NCBI GenBank assembly: GCA_013036095.1
Contig: JAAXCW010000005.1
Location: 62,001 to 126,000 of the forward strand
DNA: 64,000 nt
From: Vulcanimicrobiota bacterium
GTDB lineage: Bacteria; Vulcanimicrobiota; Vulcanimicrobiia; Vulcanimicrobiales; Vulcanimicrobiaceae
Direction: 5' to 3'
The position numbers were made by a program, and so were the translations under genes. The notes beneath the pieces are model-generated. The model searched no databases and had not been told where the DNA came from. It saw only the letters and a program-made list of their open reading frames with translations. Every line of letters starts with the position of its first letter. Position 1 is the first letter of the stretch. Below, one piece after another: positions 8,469 through 15,618 of the stretch.

Positions 8469-8547
8469 GAGCTTTAATGAAGGCCCCCCCTGTAACCATC
8501 GGCGCGCTCGGCGGTAGAACTCCCCAAATACCCGAAAGCAAGGGGGC

Positions 8548-9201
8548 ATGACCATCGAGGGGCAGAGCGACGAAGCTCTCGTGCGGCGAGTCCGCAACGG
8601 CGAGCGCGAGGTCTTCTCCGTTTTGGTCGATCGCTACAAACGTGGAATTGCAAGCTTTATCAGCGCCGCGGTGCGCTCTCCGGCCGACGTGGCCGACCTC
8701 TCGCAGGAAACCTTCCTGCGGGCCTACGCGCATTTGGGCACCTTCAATCCGGCGCTTGGAAAGTTCTCCACGTGGATGTATCAGATCGCTCGCAACGTCG
8801 TGCGCACCCACTTGGGAAAATCGCAGCGCCGCGTGCCGACTTCGGAGCTCCCGCAAGATCAAACGCTCGAAAACGCGCTTCCCGATCTCTCGCGCGACGG
8901 CAATCCCGAAGCCGGCGTCGTCCGTGCGGAAGCTGAAAGCGAGCTGCGCGCGGCGCTTGCCGAGCTACCCGAGCGTACGCGCACGGTGCTGACCTTGCGT
9001 TACTACAATAATATGGAATATCACACGATCGCGAGCACGCTCGGATTGTCGCTCGGGAATGTGAAGACGTTGATTCATCGCGGCAAAATTGCATTGGCGC
9101 AAAAAATGCTCGCACGAGAGGCTGCGCTAGGCGCAGTCCTGAGTAAGCGAAGCGAAGCGAGCCGGTCGAAGGGGGCTAAACGTGCACTGCTCCTCGTGTG
9201 A
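8548..9201 (+). CDS. ECF RNA polymerase sigma factor
   Basis: A 217-residue sigma-70-family extracytoplasmic-function factor. Region 2 is visible as DLSQETFLRAYAHLGTF...FSTWMYQIARNV (about residues 50-90). Region 4 follows as LPERTRTVLTLRYYNNMEYHTIASTLGLSLGNVKTLIHRGK (about 135-185). A good Shine-Dalgarno (AAGGGGG) precedes the ATG. The 3' end overlaps the anti-sigma start by 20 bp, typical of a sigma/anti-sigma pair. It should direct polymerase to a regulon released when the membrane anti-sigma is inactivated; the signal and target genes are unknown. The C-terminal ~25 residues (RSEASRSKGAKRA) are basic and outside the usual domains. Confidence 0.95.
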   Translation: MTIEGQSDEALVRRVRNGEREVFSVLVDRYKRGIASFISAAVRSPADVADLSQETFLRAYAHLGTFNPALGKFSTWMYQIARNVVRTHLGKSQRRVPTSELPQDQTLENALPDLSRDGNPEAGVVRAEAESELRAALAELPERTRTVLTLRYYNNMEYHTIASTLGLSLGNVKTLIHRGKIALAQKMLAREAALGAVLSKRSEASRSKGAKRALLLV

Positions 9202-9727
9202 AAAGCTGCTCGACCGCTATCTCGAAGGCACGCTGACGCCGCGCCAAATGATCGATATCTCCGCACACATCGGATCGTGCGCGGCGTGCGCGCATTTGCT
9301 TGAAGAGGTCAAAGTGATCGATGCGTTGCTCTTCACGACCAATGTCCCGGAGCTGCCGGCCAATTTCACCTTTGCCGTTATGGCCGAAGCGCGATCGATG
9401 CCGTCGCCAAAACCGCATCAGCACCGCCTCTTGAGCTTCTTCACGCTGTATCTGGCGGCCGCATGGATTGCGGCAGTCGCGCTTTTTATTGTATCGGGCA
9501 CGAGCCTGCCGAAGATCGGCGCGGCGATTGCGGCGGCCTTTGGCACCTTGGCGAAGTCGTTTTCCGGAGGCGCCGCAGGCATCGCTCACGGCGCGCCGGT
9601 GCTGGCGACGTTCAGCGTGGGCGTACTCACGATCGATCTCACGCTTGCCGCTGCCGCGGCAGCAGTCTACTTTCTTATCCGGCCACGCTTGGCAGCGCAC
9701 CTCGCATCGGCTTCGGAGGCTCAATGA
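9182..9727 (+). CDS. Membrane anti-sigma factor with zinc-finger (zf-HC2) domain
   Basis: Partner and probable inhibitor of the upstream ECF sigma factor. It starts with GTG inside the sigma gene, giving (M)HCSSCEKLLDRYLEG. The H-x3-C-x2-C anti-sigma zinc motif is HIGSCAAC (about residues 29-36). After an ~80-residue cytoplasmic part come hydrophobic helices (LYLAAAWIAAVALFIV, later ATFSVGVLTIDLTLAAAAAAVYFLI), so the protein is anchored in the inner membrane. It has 181 residues. The stop overlaps the next start as ATGA, placing the polymer-forming protein in the same operon. Assignment rests on motif plus position. Confidence 0.9.
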   Translation: MHCSSCEKLLDRYLEGTLTPRQMIDISAHIGSCAACAHLLEEVKVIDALLFTTNVPELPANFTFAVMAEARSMPSPKPHQHRLLSFFTLYLAAAWIAAVALFIVSGTSLPKIGAAIAAAFGTLAKSFSGGAAGIAHGAPVLATFSVGVLTIDLTLAAAAAAVYFLIRPRLAAHLASASEAQ

Positions 9728-10572
9728 CGCATCGCTTTGGAGCTTTCCTCGCGTTCGTCGTAGCCGCGGTGGCGCTCTGTTCCGCGACGGCTTCGGCGAA
9801 TACGATGATGATCGATCACGGCGGCAGTTACTTCGGAGAAAACGTCGTGGTCTCGCCCGACCAAGTCGTGCAGGGCGACGTCACGGTTTTCGGCGGGAAC
9901 GCGATCGTTGAAGGCGAAATCGACGGCGACGTCACGGTCTTCGGCGGCACCATCGAAGCGGCGCCGGGTTCGGTCATCACCGGCCGCCAGCAAGTTTACG
10001 CCGGCGGACTCAGCTCGATCGTTCCATGGGCCGCCGGGGTCTCGAGCGTCGCGGCCGACACCGCGAAGATCACAACGCTGCTGGCCTACAGCTTCGTCGT
10101 CGTTCTGATCTTTCTGATCTTCCCGGTGCGCGTACGCACGGCGCTGGACCGGATCGAGAAACATCCGGGCTTATCGGCGGCGACGGGCATGATCGCGCTC
10201 ATCGCCAGCGTACCGATTGCGCTCTTGCTCACGGTCAGTTTGATAGGGTTGCCGCTCGTACCGCTGGAGTTCGTGGGCATCGTAGCCGGCGTCTTAATCG
10301 GTCAATCCGCCCTCGGCCTGTTAATTGGGCGGCGGCTCTTCGAACTGATCTCGCCGCACGCGACGCCTTCTCCGCTGGGAGCGCTGATCATGGGATTGGT
10401 CGTGCTCTGCGCCGCCGAGATCTTGCCGGTCGTTGGATATTTCGTCGTTGCGCTAGTCTGGACGATCGGGCTGGGCGCGGCCATCTTGGCCCTCATCCGT
10501 GAGACGACGTTTGGCGGACCGCACGTTCCGATCAAGACCGCGCCGCCGAGCGGCCCCCCTATGCCGGCCTAG
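9724..10572 (+). CDS. Signal-peptide, bactofilin-like polymer-forming membrane protein
   Basis: A 282-residue protein with a Sec-type signal (AFVVAAVALCSATASA), then a short right-handed beta-helix-like segment with repeated V-x-G-D-V-T-V-F-G-G strands (about residues 40-75, VVQGDVTVFGG and EIDGDVTVFGG) resembling bactofilin/polymer-forming repeats. Several transmembrane helices follow (VVVLIFLIFPV; MIALIASVPIALLLTV; VGIVAGVLIGQSALGLLIG; MGLVVLCAAEILPVVGYFVVALVW). The export signal and membrane half differ from ordinary cytosolic bactofilins. It is translationally coupled (ATGA) to the anti-sigma gene and may report or respond to envelope stress; that role is inference. Confidence 0.75.
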   Translation: MTHRFGAFLAFVVAAVALCSATASANTMMIDHGGSYFGENVVVSPDQVVQGDVTVFGGNAIVEGEIDGDVTVFGGTIEAAPGSVITGRQQVYAGGLSSIVPWAAGVSSVAADTAKITTLLAYSFVVVLIFLIFPVRVRTALDRIEKHPGLSAATGMIALIASVPIALLLTVSLIGLPLVPLEFVGIVAGVLIGQSALGLLIGRRLFELISPHATPSPLGALIMGLVVLCAAEILPVVGYFVVALVWTIGLGAAILALIRETTFGGPHVPIKTAPPSGPPMPA

Positions 10573-10609
10573 CGGGCGGAGCCCCGTTTTCAGGGAATAC
10601 GGCTGACGT

Positions 10610-11818
10610 ATGGCTACCGTCCCGCGTACCGTGCGCTTTGCAGCGCGGACCGCGCACATGCGCGCTTCCACCATCCGCGAGATGCTCAAGGCCACGCTCC
10701 AGCCGCACGTCATTTCGTTTGGCGGAGGCCTTCCGGCGCCCGAACTTTTTCCGACCAAGGCGATCGCCCAATGCACGCGCGAGGTGATGGACGAGTACGG
10801 CGCACGCGCGCTGCAGTACACGGTAACCGACGGCATCCCTGAGATGCGCGAATGGGTAGCGCAGCGCCTTACGCGGCGACTAGGTACGCCATTCGACGCG
10901 CACCAGATTATCATCGTCAACGGCTCGCAGCAAGGGCTGGATCTGCTCGCCAAGATCCTAATCGATCCCGGCGATCACGTCGTTTTGGAAAATCCGTCCT
11001 ACTTGGGAGCGATTCACGCGTTCGACGCCTATCAAGCCCGCTATCTCGCCGTCGATACCGATGAGGACGGAATGGTCCCCGAATCGCTCGAGCACGTGCT
11101 CGCGCACGCCGAGCCGCCGCCAAAGTTCGTCTATCTGGTCGCGAATTTCCAAAATCCGACGGGCCGCACGCTCTCGAGTCCGCGCCGCGAACGCATCGTG
11201 CGGATATGCGAGCACTTCGGCGTTCCAATTGTCGAAGACGACCCGTACGGCGAGCTGCGGTTCGAAGGCGAGGATCTGCTGCCGCTGGTCAGCTATCCGA
11301 CGAGCGGCGCAATCATCTACAGCGGGACAGGCAGCAAGATTCTGGCGCCGGGCATGCGCGTCGCATGGCTCGCCGTCCGCGATCCCGAGGTGCACGAAAA
11401 ACTCGTGCTCGCCAAACAAGGTGCGGACTTACAAAGCGGCACGCTGACCCAGTATCTGTTTGCGCGCATTGTCGCGCGGGCGCAAGAATTTGAGCGGCAT
11501 GTCCAAACGATCCGGCGCGTCTATCACGAACGCCGGGACGTCATGTACGACGCGCTGGCGGAGTCTATGCCCAAGACCGTTTCGTTCAACCGGCCGCAGG
11601 GAGGAATGTTCCTGTGGGCTCGCGCCGCGGGCGTCGATACAACGGAGCTGCTGCGGATCTCAGCCCAAGAAAATGTGGTCTTCGTGCCGGGCGTCTCGTT
11701 CTATCCTCATTGCGACGTTACCGACGGCATGCGGCTGAATTTCTCCAACGCGACCCCGGAAAAGATCCGCGAAGGCATCGGCCGGCTCGCGAAGGCTATA
11801 AAAAAGTTGTCATCCTGA
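10610..11818 (+). CDS. Class I/II PLP-dependent aminotransferase (LysN / 2-aminoadipate type)
   Basis: Fold-type I aminotransferase, 402 residues, cytosolic. Family landmarks are FGGGLPAPELFPTKAI near the N-terminus, LQYTVTDGIPEMREWV, IIIVNGSQQGLDLLAKIL, FQNPTGRTLS, VEDDPYGELRF, and the PLP-lysine segment YSGTGSKILAPGMRVAW with the Schiff-base lysine in GSK. The ending PQGGMFLWARAAG...NFSNATPEKI also fits. The LysN/aminoadipate group is the best match by eye; aromatic or kynurenine substrates are possible. The stop codon and last two Ser codons lie in a dispersed palindromic repeat (11811-11833), so the C-terminus may have been reshaped by its insertion. Confidence 0.9.
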   Translation: MATVPRTVRFAARTAHMRASTIREMLKATLQPHVISFGGGLPAPELFPTKAIAQCTREVMDEYGARALQYTVTDGIPEMREWVAQRLTRRLGTPFDAHQIIIVNGSQQGLDLLAKILIDPGDHVVLENPSYLGAIHAFDAYQARYLAVDTDEDGMVPESLEHVLAHAEPPPKFVYLVANFQNPTGRTLSSPRRERIVRICEHFGVPIVEDDPYGELRFEGEDLLPLVSYPTSGAIIYSGTGSKILAPGMRVAWLAVRDPEVHEKLVLAKQGADLQSGTLTQYLFARIVARAQEFERHVQTIRRVYHERRDVMYDALAESMPKTVSFNRPQGGMFLWARAAGVDTTELLRISAQENVVFVPGVSFYPHCDVTDGMRLNFSNATPEKIREGIGRLAKAIKKLSS

Positions 11819-11833
11819 GCTTGTCGAAGGATG
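11811..11833 (+). repeat. REP-like palindromic repeat CATCCTGAGC-TTGTCGAAGGATG
   Basis: A 23-base imperfect palindrome (CATCCT...AGGATG arms, core GAGCTTGTCGA) at the end of the aminotransferase gene, supplying its last codons and TGA stop. The same core occurs twice in tandem, inverted, at 57461-57503. I recall this CTGAGCTTGTCGAAG family as a dispersed repeat in many environmental bacterial genomes; no search was possible here. It could act as a transcript-end stem-loop. Confidence 0.75.
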
Positions 11834-11848
11834 TCGTAAAGGAGCGCC

Positions 11849-12334
11849 ATGGCTGAAAAACTGGTAGCGGGAATCGCGCAATCGTCCAACCCGGGGCAAC
11901 TGGAAGACGCGTTGTGCAGTACGCCCAACGTGAACTGCGATAAATTGGCCGTTATTACAAAAGATGCGCCGACCACCGACCACGAGGAGTCCATTGTTAC
12001 GTTCATGCACGTCGGGCAGGGTCACACGACGACGGATACGGCGCATGACGTCATCACCGGAAGCACCGGCATTCTTACGAGCATGGACCCGAACGTACCA
12101 AACATCAGTTCCGACAACCGCTACATCGGTTTCTTCGCCGAGCCGCACATCATAGACCACCTCGCGGACTGGCCGATTCCCGAAGACCAGGTGCAAAATT
12201 ATAACGATGCGATTGAAGCGGGGCGGAGCGTCGTCACCTACAAAGCCAGCCACGACGAAGCTCCGGGCGTCGAGCAAACGTTTCGCGACGCGGGTCTGCG
12301 CAACGTTAAGACGTTTGCAGCAAAAGACAGCTAA
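11849..12334 (+). CDS. Small soluble protein of unknown function
   Basis: A 161-residue cytosolic protein with no signal peptide or membrane helix and no family I can name with confidence. It has an acidic character with a T/D/H-rich middle (DTAHDVITGSTGIL) and a C-terminal half with an alpha/beta pattern: YNDAIEAGRSVVTYKAS...QTFRDAGLRNVKTF. That part recalls general-stress YflT-type (17M) domains, in which a ligandless ferredoxin-like half ends in a similar E-x-G-R-x-V-V strand; this resemblance is weak. A Shine-Dalgarno (AAAGGAG) precedes the ATG. Its TAA stop overlaps the rfbC stop on the other strand (CTAA), giving a tail-to-tail overlap. Confidence 0.7.
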   Translation: MAEKLVAGIAQSSNPGQLEDALCSTPNVNCDKLAVITKDAPTTDHEESIVTFMHVGQGHTTTDTAHDVITGSTGILTSMDPNVPNISSDNRYIGFFAEPHIIDHLADWPIPEDQVQNYNDAIEAGRSVVTYKASHDEAPGVEQTFRDAGLRNVKTFAAKDS

Positions 12335-12906
12335 TTGGATCGGCGATAGAAACCCACGCCGATTTTTTCCAGCTCTTCGGCGAACAAACGGCTGCCGGCG
12401 TCTTTTGTCGATAGCGTAGGAATATCCGGGAGTGGCCATGTTATATTCAACTGGGGATCATCCCACCGCACGTTTAGCTCCCCTTCAAAATCATATTCGG
12501 ACGAAAGTTTATAGGACATCAGCGCCTGCTCGCTAAGAACGAGGAACCCGTGCAAACACCCCGCGGGGACATATAGCTGTTGCCGATTTTCGTCGGCAAG
12601 CTCGATGCCTTGCCACTGCATGAACGTTGGGGATTCTGGCCTTGCATCAACTACCACGTCGTAAACGCAACCGGTAAGAACCTGCGCTAATTTGGACATG
12701 CCCCGGTGCCCGTGTAATCCGCGCAAGACGTTACGGGACGACCATGAAATGCTGTCCTGAACAAACGCATCCTTTAGGCCTATAGCGGCATACTGAGATC
12801 GCACGTACGTTTCCATGAAGCCGCCGCGCTCATCGAGAAATACCGGCAGCTCCAATAACCGAGCACCGGCAATCTCGAGCGGAATGGAACGGACCGACTC
12901 GCGCAC
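12331..12906 (-). CDS. rfbC: dTDP-4-dehydrorhamnose 3,5-epimerase-family protein
   Basis: Cupin-fold epimerase of the dTDP-sugar pathway, 191 residues, standard length. Evidence includes FLDERGGFMETY, the catalytic-His region NVLRGLHGH, VYDVVVDARPESPTF, YVPAGCLHGFLVLSE, and the SYKLSSEYDFEGE tyrosine region. The usual RGLHFQ is RGLHGH here, a small active-site-loop difference that could alter substrate or mark a 3- or 5-epimerase variant. It lies 2 bp after rfbA and is the last gene of the rfbB-rfbA-rfbC run. This is the first gene of the AT-richer sugar block. Confidence 0.9.
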   Translation of the reverse strand: MRESVRSIPLEIAGARLLELPVFLDERGGFMETYVRSQYAAIGLKDAFVQDSISWSSRNVLRGLHGHRGMSKLAQVLTGCVYDVVVDARPESPTFMQWQGIELADENRQQLYVPAGCLHGFLVLSEQALMSYKLSSEYDFEGELNVRWDDPQLNITWPLPDIPTLSTKDAGSRLFAEELEKIGVGFYRRSN

Positions 12907-12908
12907 CC

Positions 12909-13634
12909 TTAACTCGCGCCTTGTCGGGCGGCCACGAGTTGATTAGCATGCAGCAAGGAATCAAACTCCCCTGCATCTGTCCACCAGCCGGCAAGGACAT
13001 CGTAATGAAGGTCGCCGCATTCGATATAGGCGTTATTAACGTCCGTTATTTCAAGTTCTCCTCTTGCTGATGGTTTCAATGCCTTACAATATTCAAAAAC
13101 ACGGTTATCGTACATGTACACGCCCGTTACGGCATATCGGCTCTTCGGTTTTTCGGGTTTTTCGTCGATCCACACGATACGGTCGCCTTCTAACTGGGGG
13201 CATCCAAACCGACCAGGATCGCTAACTTCCTTCAGTAAGAGACGGGCGCCGGTTGATTGCGACTCGAACTTGCGAACGTATGGCCCGATGTCGTCTTCCA
13301 TAATATTGTCACCCAAAACGACGACTACTTTTTGACCTTCCGCGAAATGCTCGCACAACTTTAGGGCGTCAGCAATTCCGCCTTCGCCTTCTTGGTATGT
13401 ATAATATATATCGCGCAGCCCAAATTCGTGCCCGTTTCCTAACAAACGCAAGAACTCTCCCGCGGAGTTTCCTCCGGTCACAATCATAATCTCTTCGATC
13501 CCCGCGTGGCAAAGCGTCTCAATTGGATAGAAGATCATTGGCTTGTTATAAATCGGCAACAGATGCTTGTTTGTAATTTTAGTCAGCGGCCGCAATCGCG
13601 ACCCTAATCCACCAGCGAGTATTACGCCTTTCAC
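12909..13634 (-). CDS. rfbA: Glucose-1-phosphate thymidylyltransferase
   Basis: Makes dTDP-glucose from glucose-1-phosphate and dTTP. It has 241 residues, the short form of the family. The signature (M)VKGVILAGGLGSRLRPLT includes the nucleotide-binding GG-x-G-x-R and HLLPIYNKPMIFYP; VVLGDNIMED holds the metal-binding Asp. I place the start at the GTG that overlaps the rfbB stop as GTGA (13634). It gives the canonical N-terminus, whereas a GTG five codons upstream adds residues not seen in the family. It is translationally coupled between rfbB and rfbC. Confidence 0.93.
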   Translation of the reverse strand: MKGVILAGGLGSRLRPLTKITNKHLLPIYNKPMIFYPIETLCHAGIEEIMIVTGGNSAGEFLRLLGNGHEFGLRDIYYTYQEGEGGIADALKLCEHFAEGQKVVVVLGDNIMEDDIGPYVRKFESQSTGARLLLKEVSDPGRFGCPQLEGDRIVWIDEKPEKPKSRYAVTGVYMYDNRVFEYCKALKPSARGELEITDVNNAYIECGDLHYDVLAGWWTDAGEFDSLLHANQLVAARQGAS

Positions 13635-14653
13635 GAGCTGCGATTCCACCGTTGCGCGTATTGACGGTTATAGTAGTCAGCGAATTCCTGCGATTTCAAA
13701 GGCCTCCACCAACTTTCGTTCTCTTTGTACCACTCTACGGTTTGCTGCAAGCCTTCTTCAAATGAAATCCGCGGCCCCCAGCCTAGTTGCCGCGCCTTGC
13801 CCACGTTTAGGCAATAACGACGGTCATGACCCTGACGGTCCGCAACGTGTTTCACGTGGGTTTCTATTGAGCGGCCGCAAGCGCTCACAAGCCTTCGCGT
13901 CACGTCGAGATTTGTAAGGATATTGTTTCCCCCCAGGTTGTAAATCTCGCCGCATCGACCGTTTTCCAAAACGTGCAAAATGCCGCGCGCGTGGTCTTCG
14001 ACGTGAAGCCAATCCCGCTTCTGTAGTCCGTCGCCATAAATCGGCACCGGCTCGTCATCTAATAGGTTCGTTATGAACAACGGCACGAGCTTTTCCAGAT
14101 ACTGATGCGGGCCATAGGTATTTGATCCGCGCGTAATCAGCACAGGCGTACCGTAGGTGTGCCAATACGCAAGCGTCTGAAGATCCGCCGCCGCTTTGCT
14201 GGCGCTGTACGGGCTTCGTGGACGAACAGGGTCACTCTCAACAGACTCACCTTGGGAAATATCGCCGTAAACCTCATCGGTTGACACTTGCAAGAACCGC
14301 CCGATTCCTAATTTTCGACACGCCTCAAGTAACGTATGATTTCCAAAAATATCAGTCCGCAAAAAGGCGGCGGGGTCTAATATCGAGCGATCGACGTGGG
14401 TTTCGGCCGCAAAATTTACCGCGGCGTCGACGCCGGACCCGATGGCAAGGTTGAGATCGCTCGGATTACATATGTCACCTTTAACAAAGGTATAGCGGGT
14501 GTCGCCCTCGACTTCTGCGCAATTTGCCGGATTTCCAGCGTACGTTATAGCATCGAGATTTACGATATGTAGTTCGGGCCGCTCGCGCAAGGAAATGCGT
14601 ATAAACATCGAGCCAATGAAGCCGAGGCCGCCAGTCACTAAGATCCGCTTCAT
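13631..14653 (-). CDS. rfbB: dTDP-glucose 4,6-dehydratase
   Basis: Converts dTDP-glucose to dTDP-4-keto-6-deoxyglucose. It is an extended SDR of 340 residues, starting at MKRILVTGGLGFIGSMF (the Rossmann GxxGxxG) 17 codons into the longest frame. Catalytic features include VSTDEVYGDI with the T-D-E triad, YSASKAAADL (Tyr-x3-Lys), RGSNTYGPHQYLEKLVPLFI, and KRDWLHVEDHARGI. It starts 4 bp after the UXS-like gene ends and is followed directly by rfbA and rfbC. No rfbD reductase is found nearby, so the final dTDP-sugar is uncertain. Confidence 0.95.
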   Translation of the reverse strand: MKRILVTGGLGFIGSMFIRISLRERPELHIVNLDAITYAGNPANCAEVEGDTRYTFVKGDICNPSDLNLAIGSGVDAAVNFAAETHVDRSILDPAAFLRTDIFGNHTLLEACRKLGIGRFLQVSTDEVYGDISQGESVESDPVRPRSPYSASKAAADLQTLAYWHTYGTPVLITRGSNTYGPHQYLEKLVPLFITNLLDDEPVPIYGDGLQKRDWLHVEDHARGILHVLENGRCGEIYNLGGNNILTNLDVTRRLVSACGRSIETHVKHVADRQGHDRRYCLNVGKARQLGWGPRISFEEGLQQTVEWYKENESWWRPLKSQEFADYYNRQYAQRWNRSS

Positions 14654-14657
14654 GCTC

Positions 14658-15611
14658 TTAGGGATTCGCTCGGAAATAAGCCAGCGTGCGGCCAAGCCCC
14701 TCACGTAGCCCTACACGAGGTTGCCAGCCTAAAATTGCTTTAGCGCGTGAAATGTCAGGGCAGCGCCTCGAGGGATCGTCGACGGGTAGTTGGCACGCAG
14801 TCGCTTCCAAAGGGACCCCTGCAATCTCGCAGACGATTTCGGCAAACTCCCGAATCGTATATTCCTCCGGATTCCCAATATTTACAATCTTGCCTGACAA
14901 TTCGGTTGAGGCGGCGCATCTAACTATTCCCTCAACCAGGTCATCGATGTAACAGAAGGATCGCGTTTGGGAGCCGTCCCCGTAAATAGTCAAGGGCTTA
15001 CTTTCCAGCGCCTGAGTTATGAAATTTGGCACGACGCGACCGTCGTCGCGCCGCATTCTCGGGCCATAAGTGTTGAAGATTCGGATGATCCGCGTGTCTG
15101 TGCCGCGGACACGTCGATACGCTGCCGTCAGTGCCTCGCCAAATCGCTTTGACTCATCGTAGCAGGATCGGGGTCCGGTTGGGTTTACATTTCCCCAATA
15201 GCTTTCTCTTTGTGGATGCTCCAAGGGGTCGCCGTAGGTTTCGGAAGTCGATGCGAAGACGAATCGGGCTTTGCGCCGAGAGGCAAATTCTATAGCGTTC
15301 TTGGTTCCAAGGCTATTGACTAACATCGTCTCAATTGGAAAGGCCAAGTAATCCACTGGACTAGCAGGAGATGCAAAATGGAGTACAAGGTCGATGCTCT
15401 CCTGAGAAACACGCCGCTCAATTTCATCCCAGGTTCCTGAAACGTCACGTTCGAGAAACGAAAAACGTGTATTTGAGCTTACGGTCTTCAGATTTCGTTG
15501 AGACCCCGTCAATACAGAATCGATACCGAGAACCACATGGCCATCAGTGATGTATCGCTCCGCGAGATGGGACCCGATGAAACCCGCCGCGCCTGTGAGG
15601 ACGACTCTCAT
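14658..15611 (-). CDS. UDP-glucuronate decarboxylase-like SDR (UDP-xylose synthase family)
   Basis: Probably decarboxylates UDP-glucuronate to UDP-xylose. It has 317 residues with the Rossmann motif TGAAGFIGSHL. UXS hallmarks are HFASPASPVDYLAFPIETMLVNS, FASTSETYGDPLEHPQ, YWGNVNPTGPRSCYDESKR (catalytic Tyr-x3-Lys), and IFNTYGPRMRRDDGRVVPNFI. The neighbour ugd supplies UDP-glucuronate, which fits. A second UXS-like gene is at 19476-20552. Related plant and bacterial enzymes can also make 4-keto-pentose or apiose products, so the precise product is open. Confidence 0.88.
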   Translation of the reverse strand: MRVVLTGAAGFIGSHLAERYITDGHVVLGIDSVLTGSQRNLKTVSSNTRFSFLERDVSGTWDEIERRVSQESIDLVLHFASPASPVDYLAFPIETMLVNSLGTKNAIEFASRRKARFVFASTSETYGDPLEHPQRESYWGNVNPTGPRSCYDESKRFGEALTAAYRRVRGTDTRIIRIFNTYGPRMRRDDGRVVPNFITQALESKPLTIYGDGSQTRSFCYIDDLVEGIVRCAASTELSGKIVNIGNPEEYTIREFAEIVCEIAGVPLEATACQLPVDDPSRRCPDISRAKAILGWQPRVGLREGLGRTLAYFRANP

Positions 15612-15618
15612 TTTCGGT

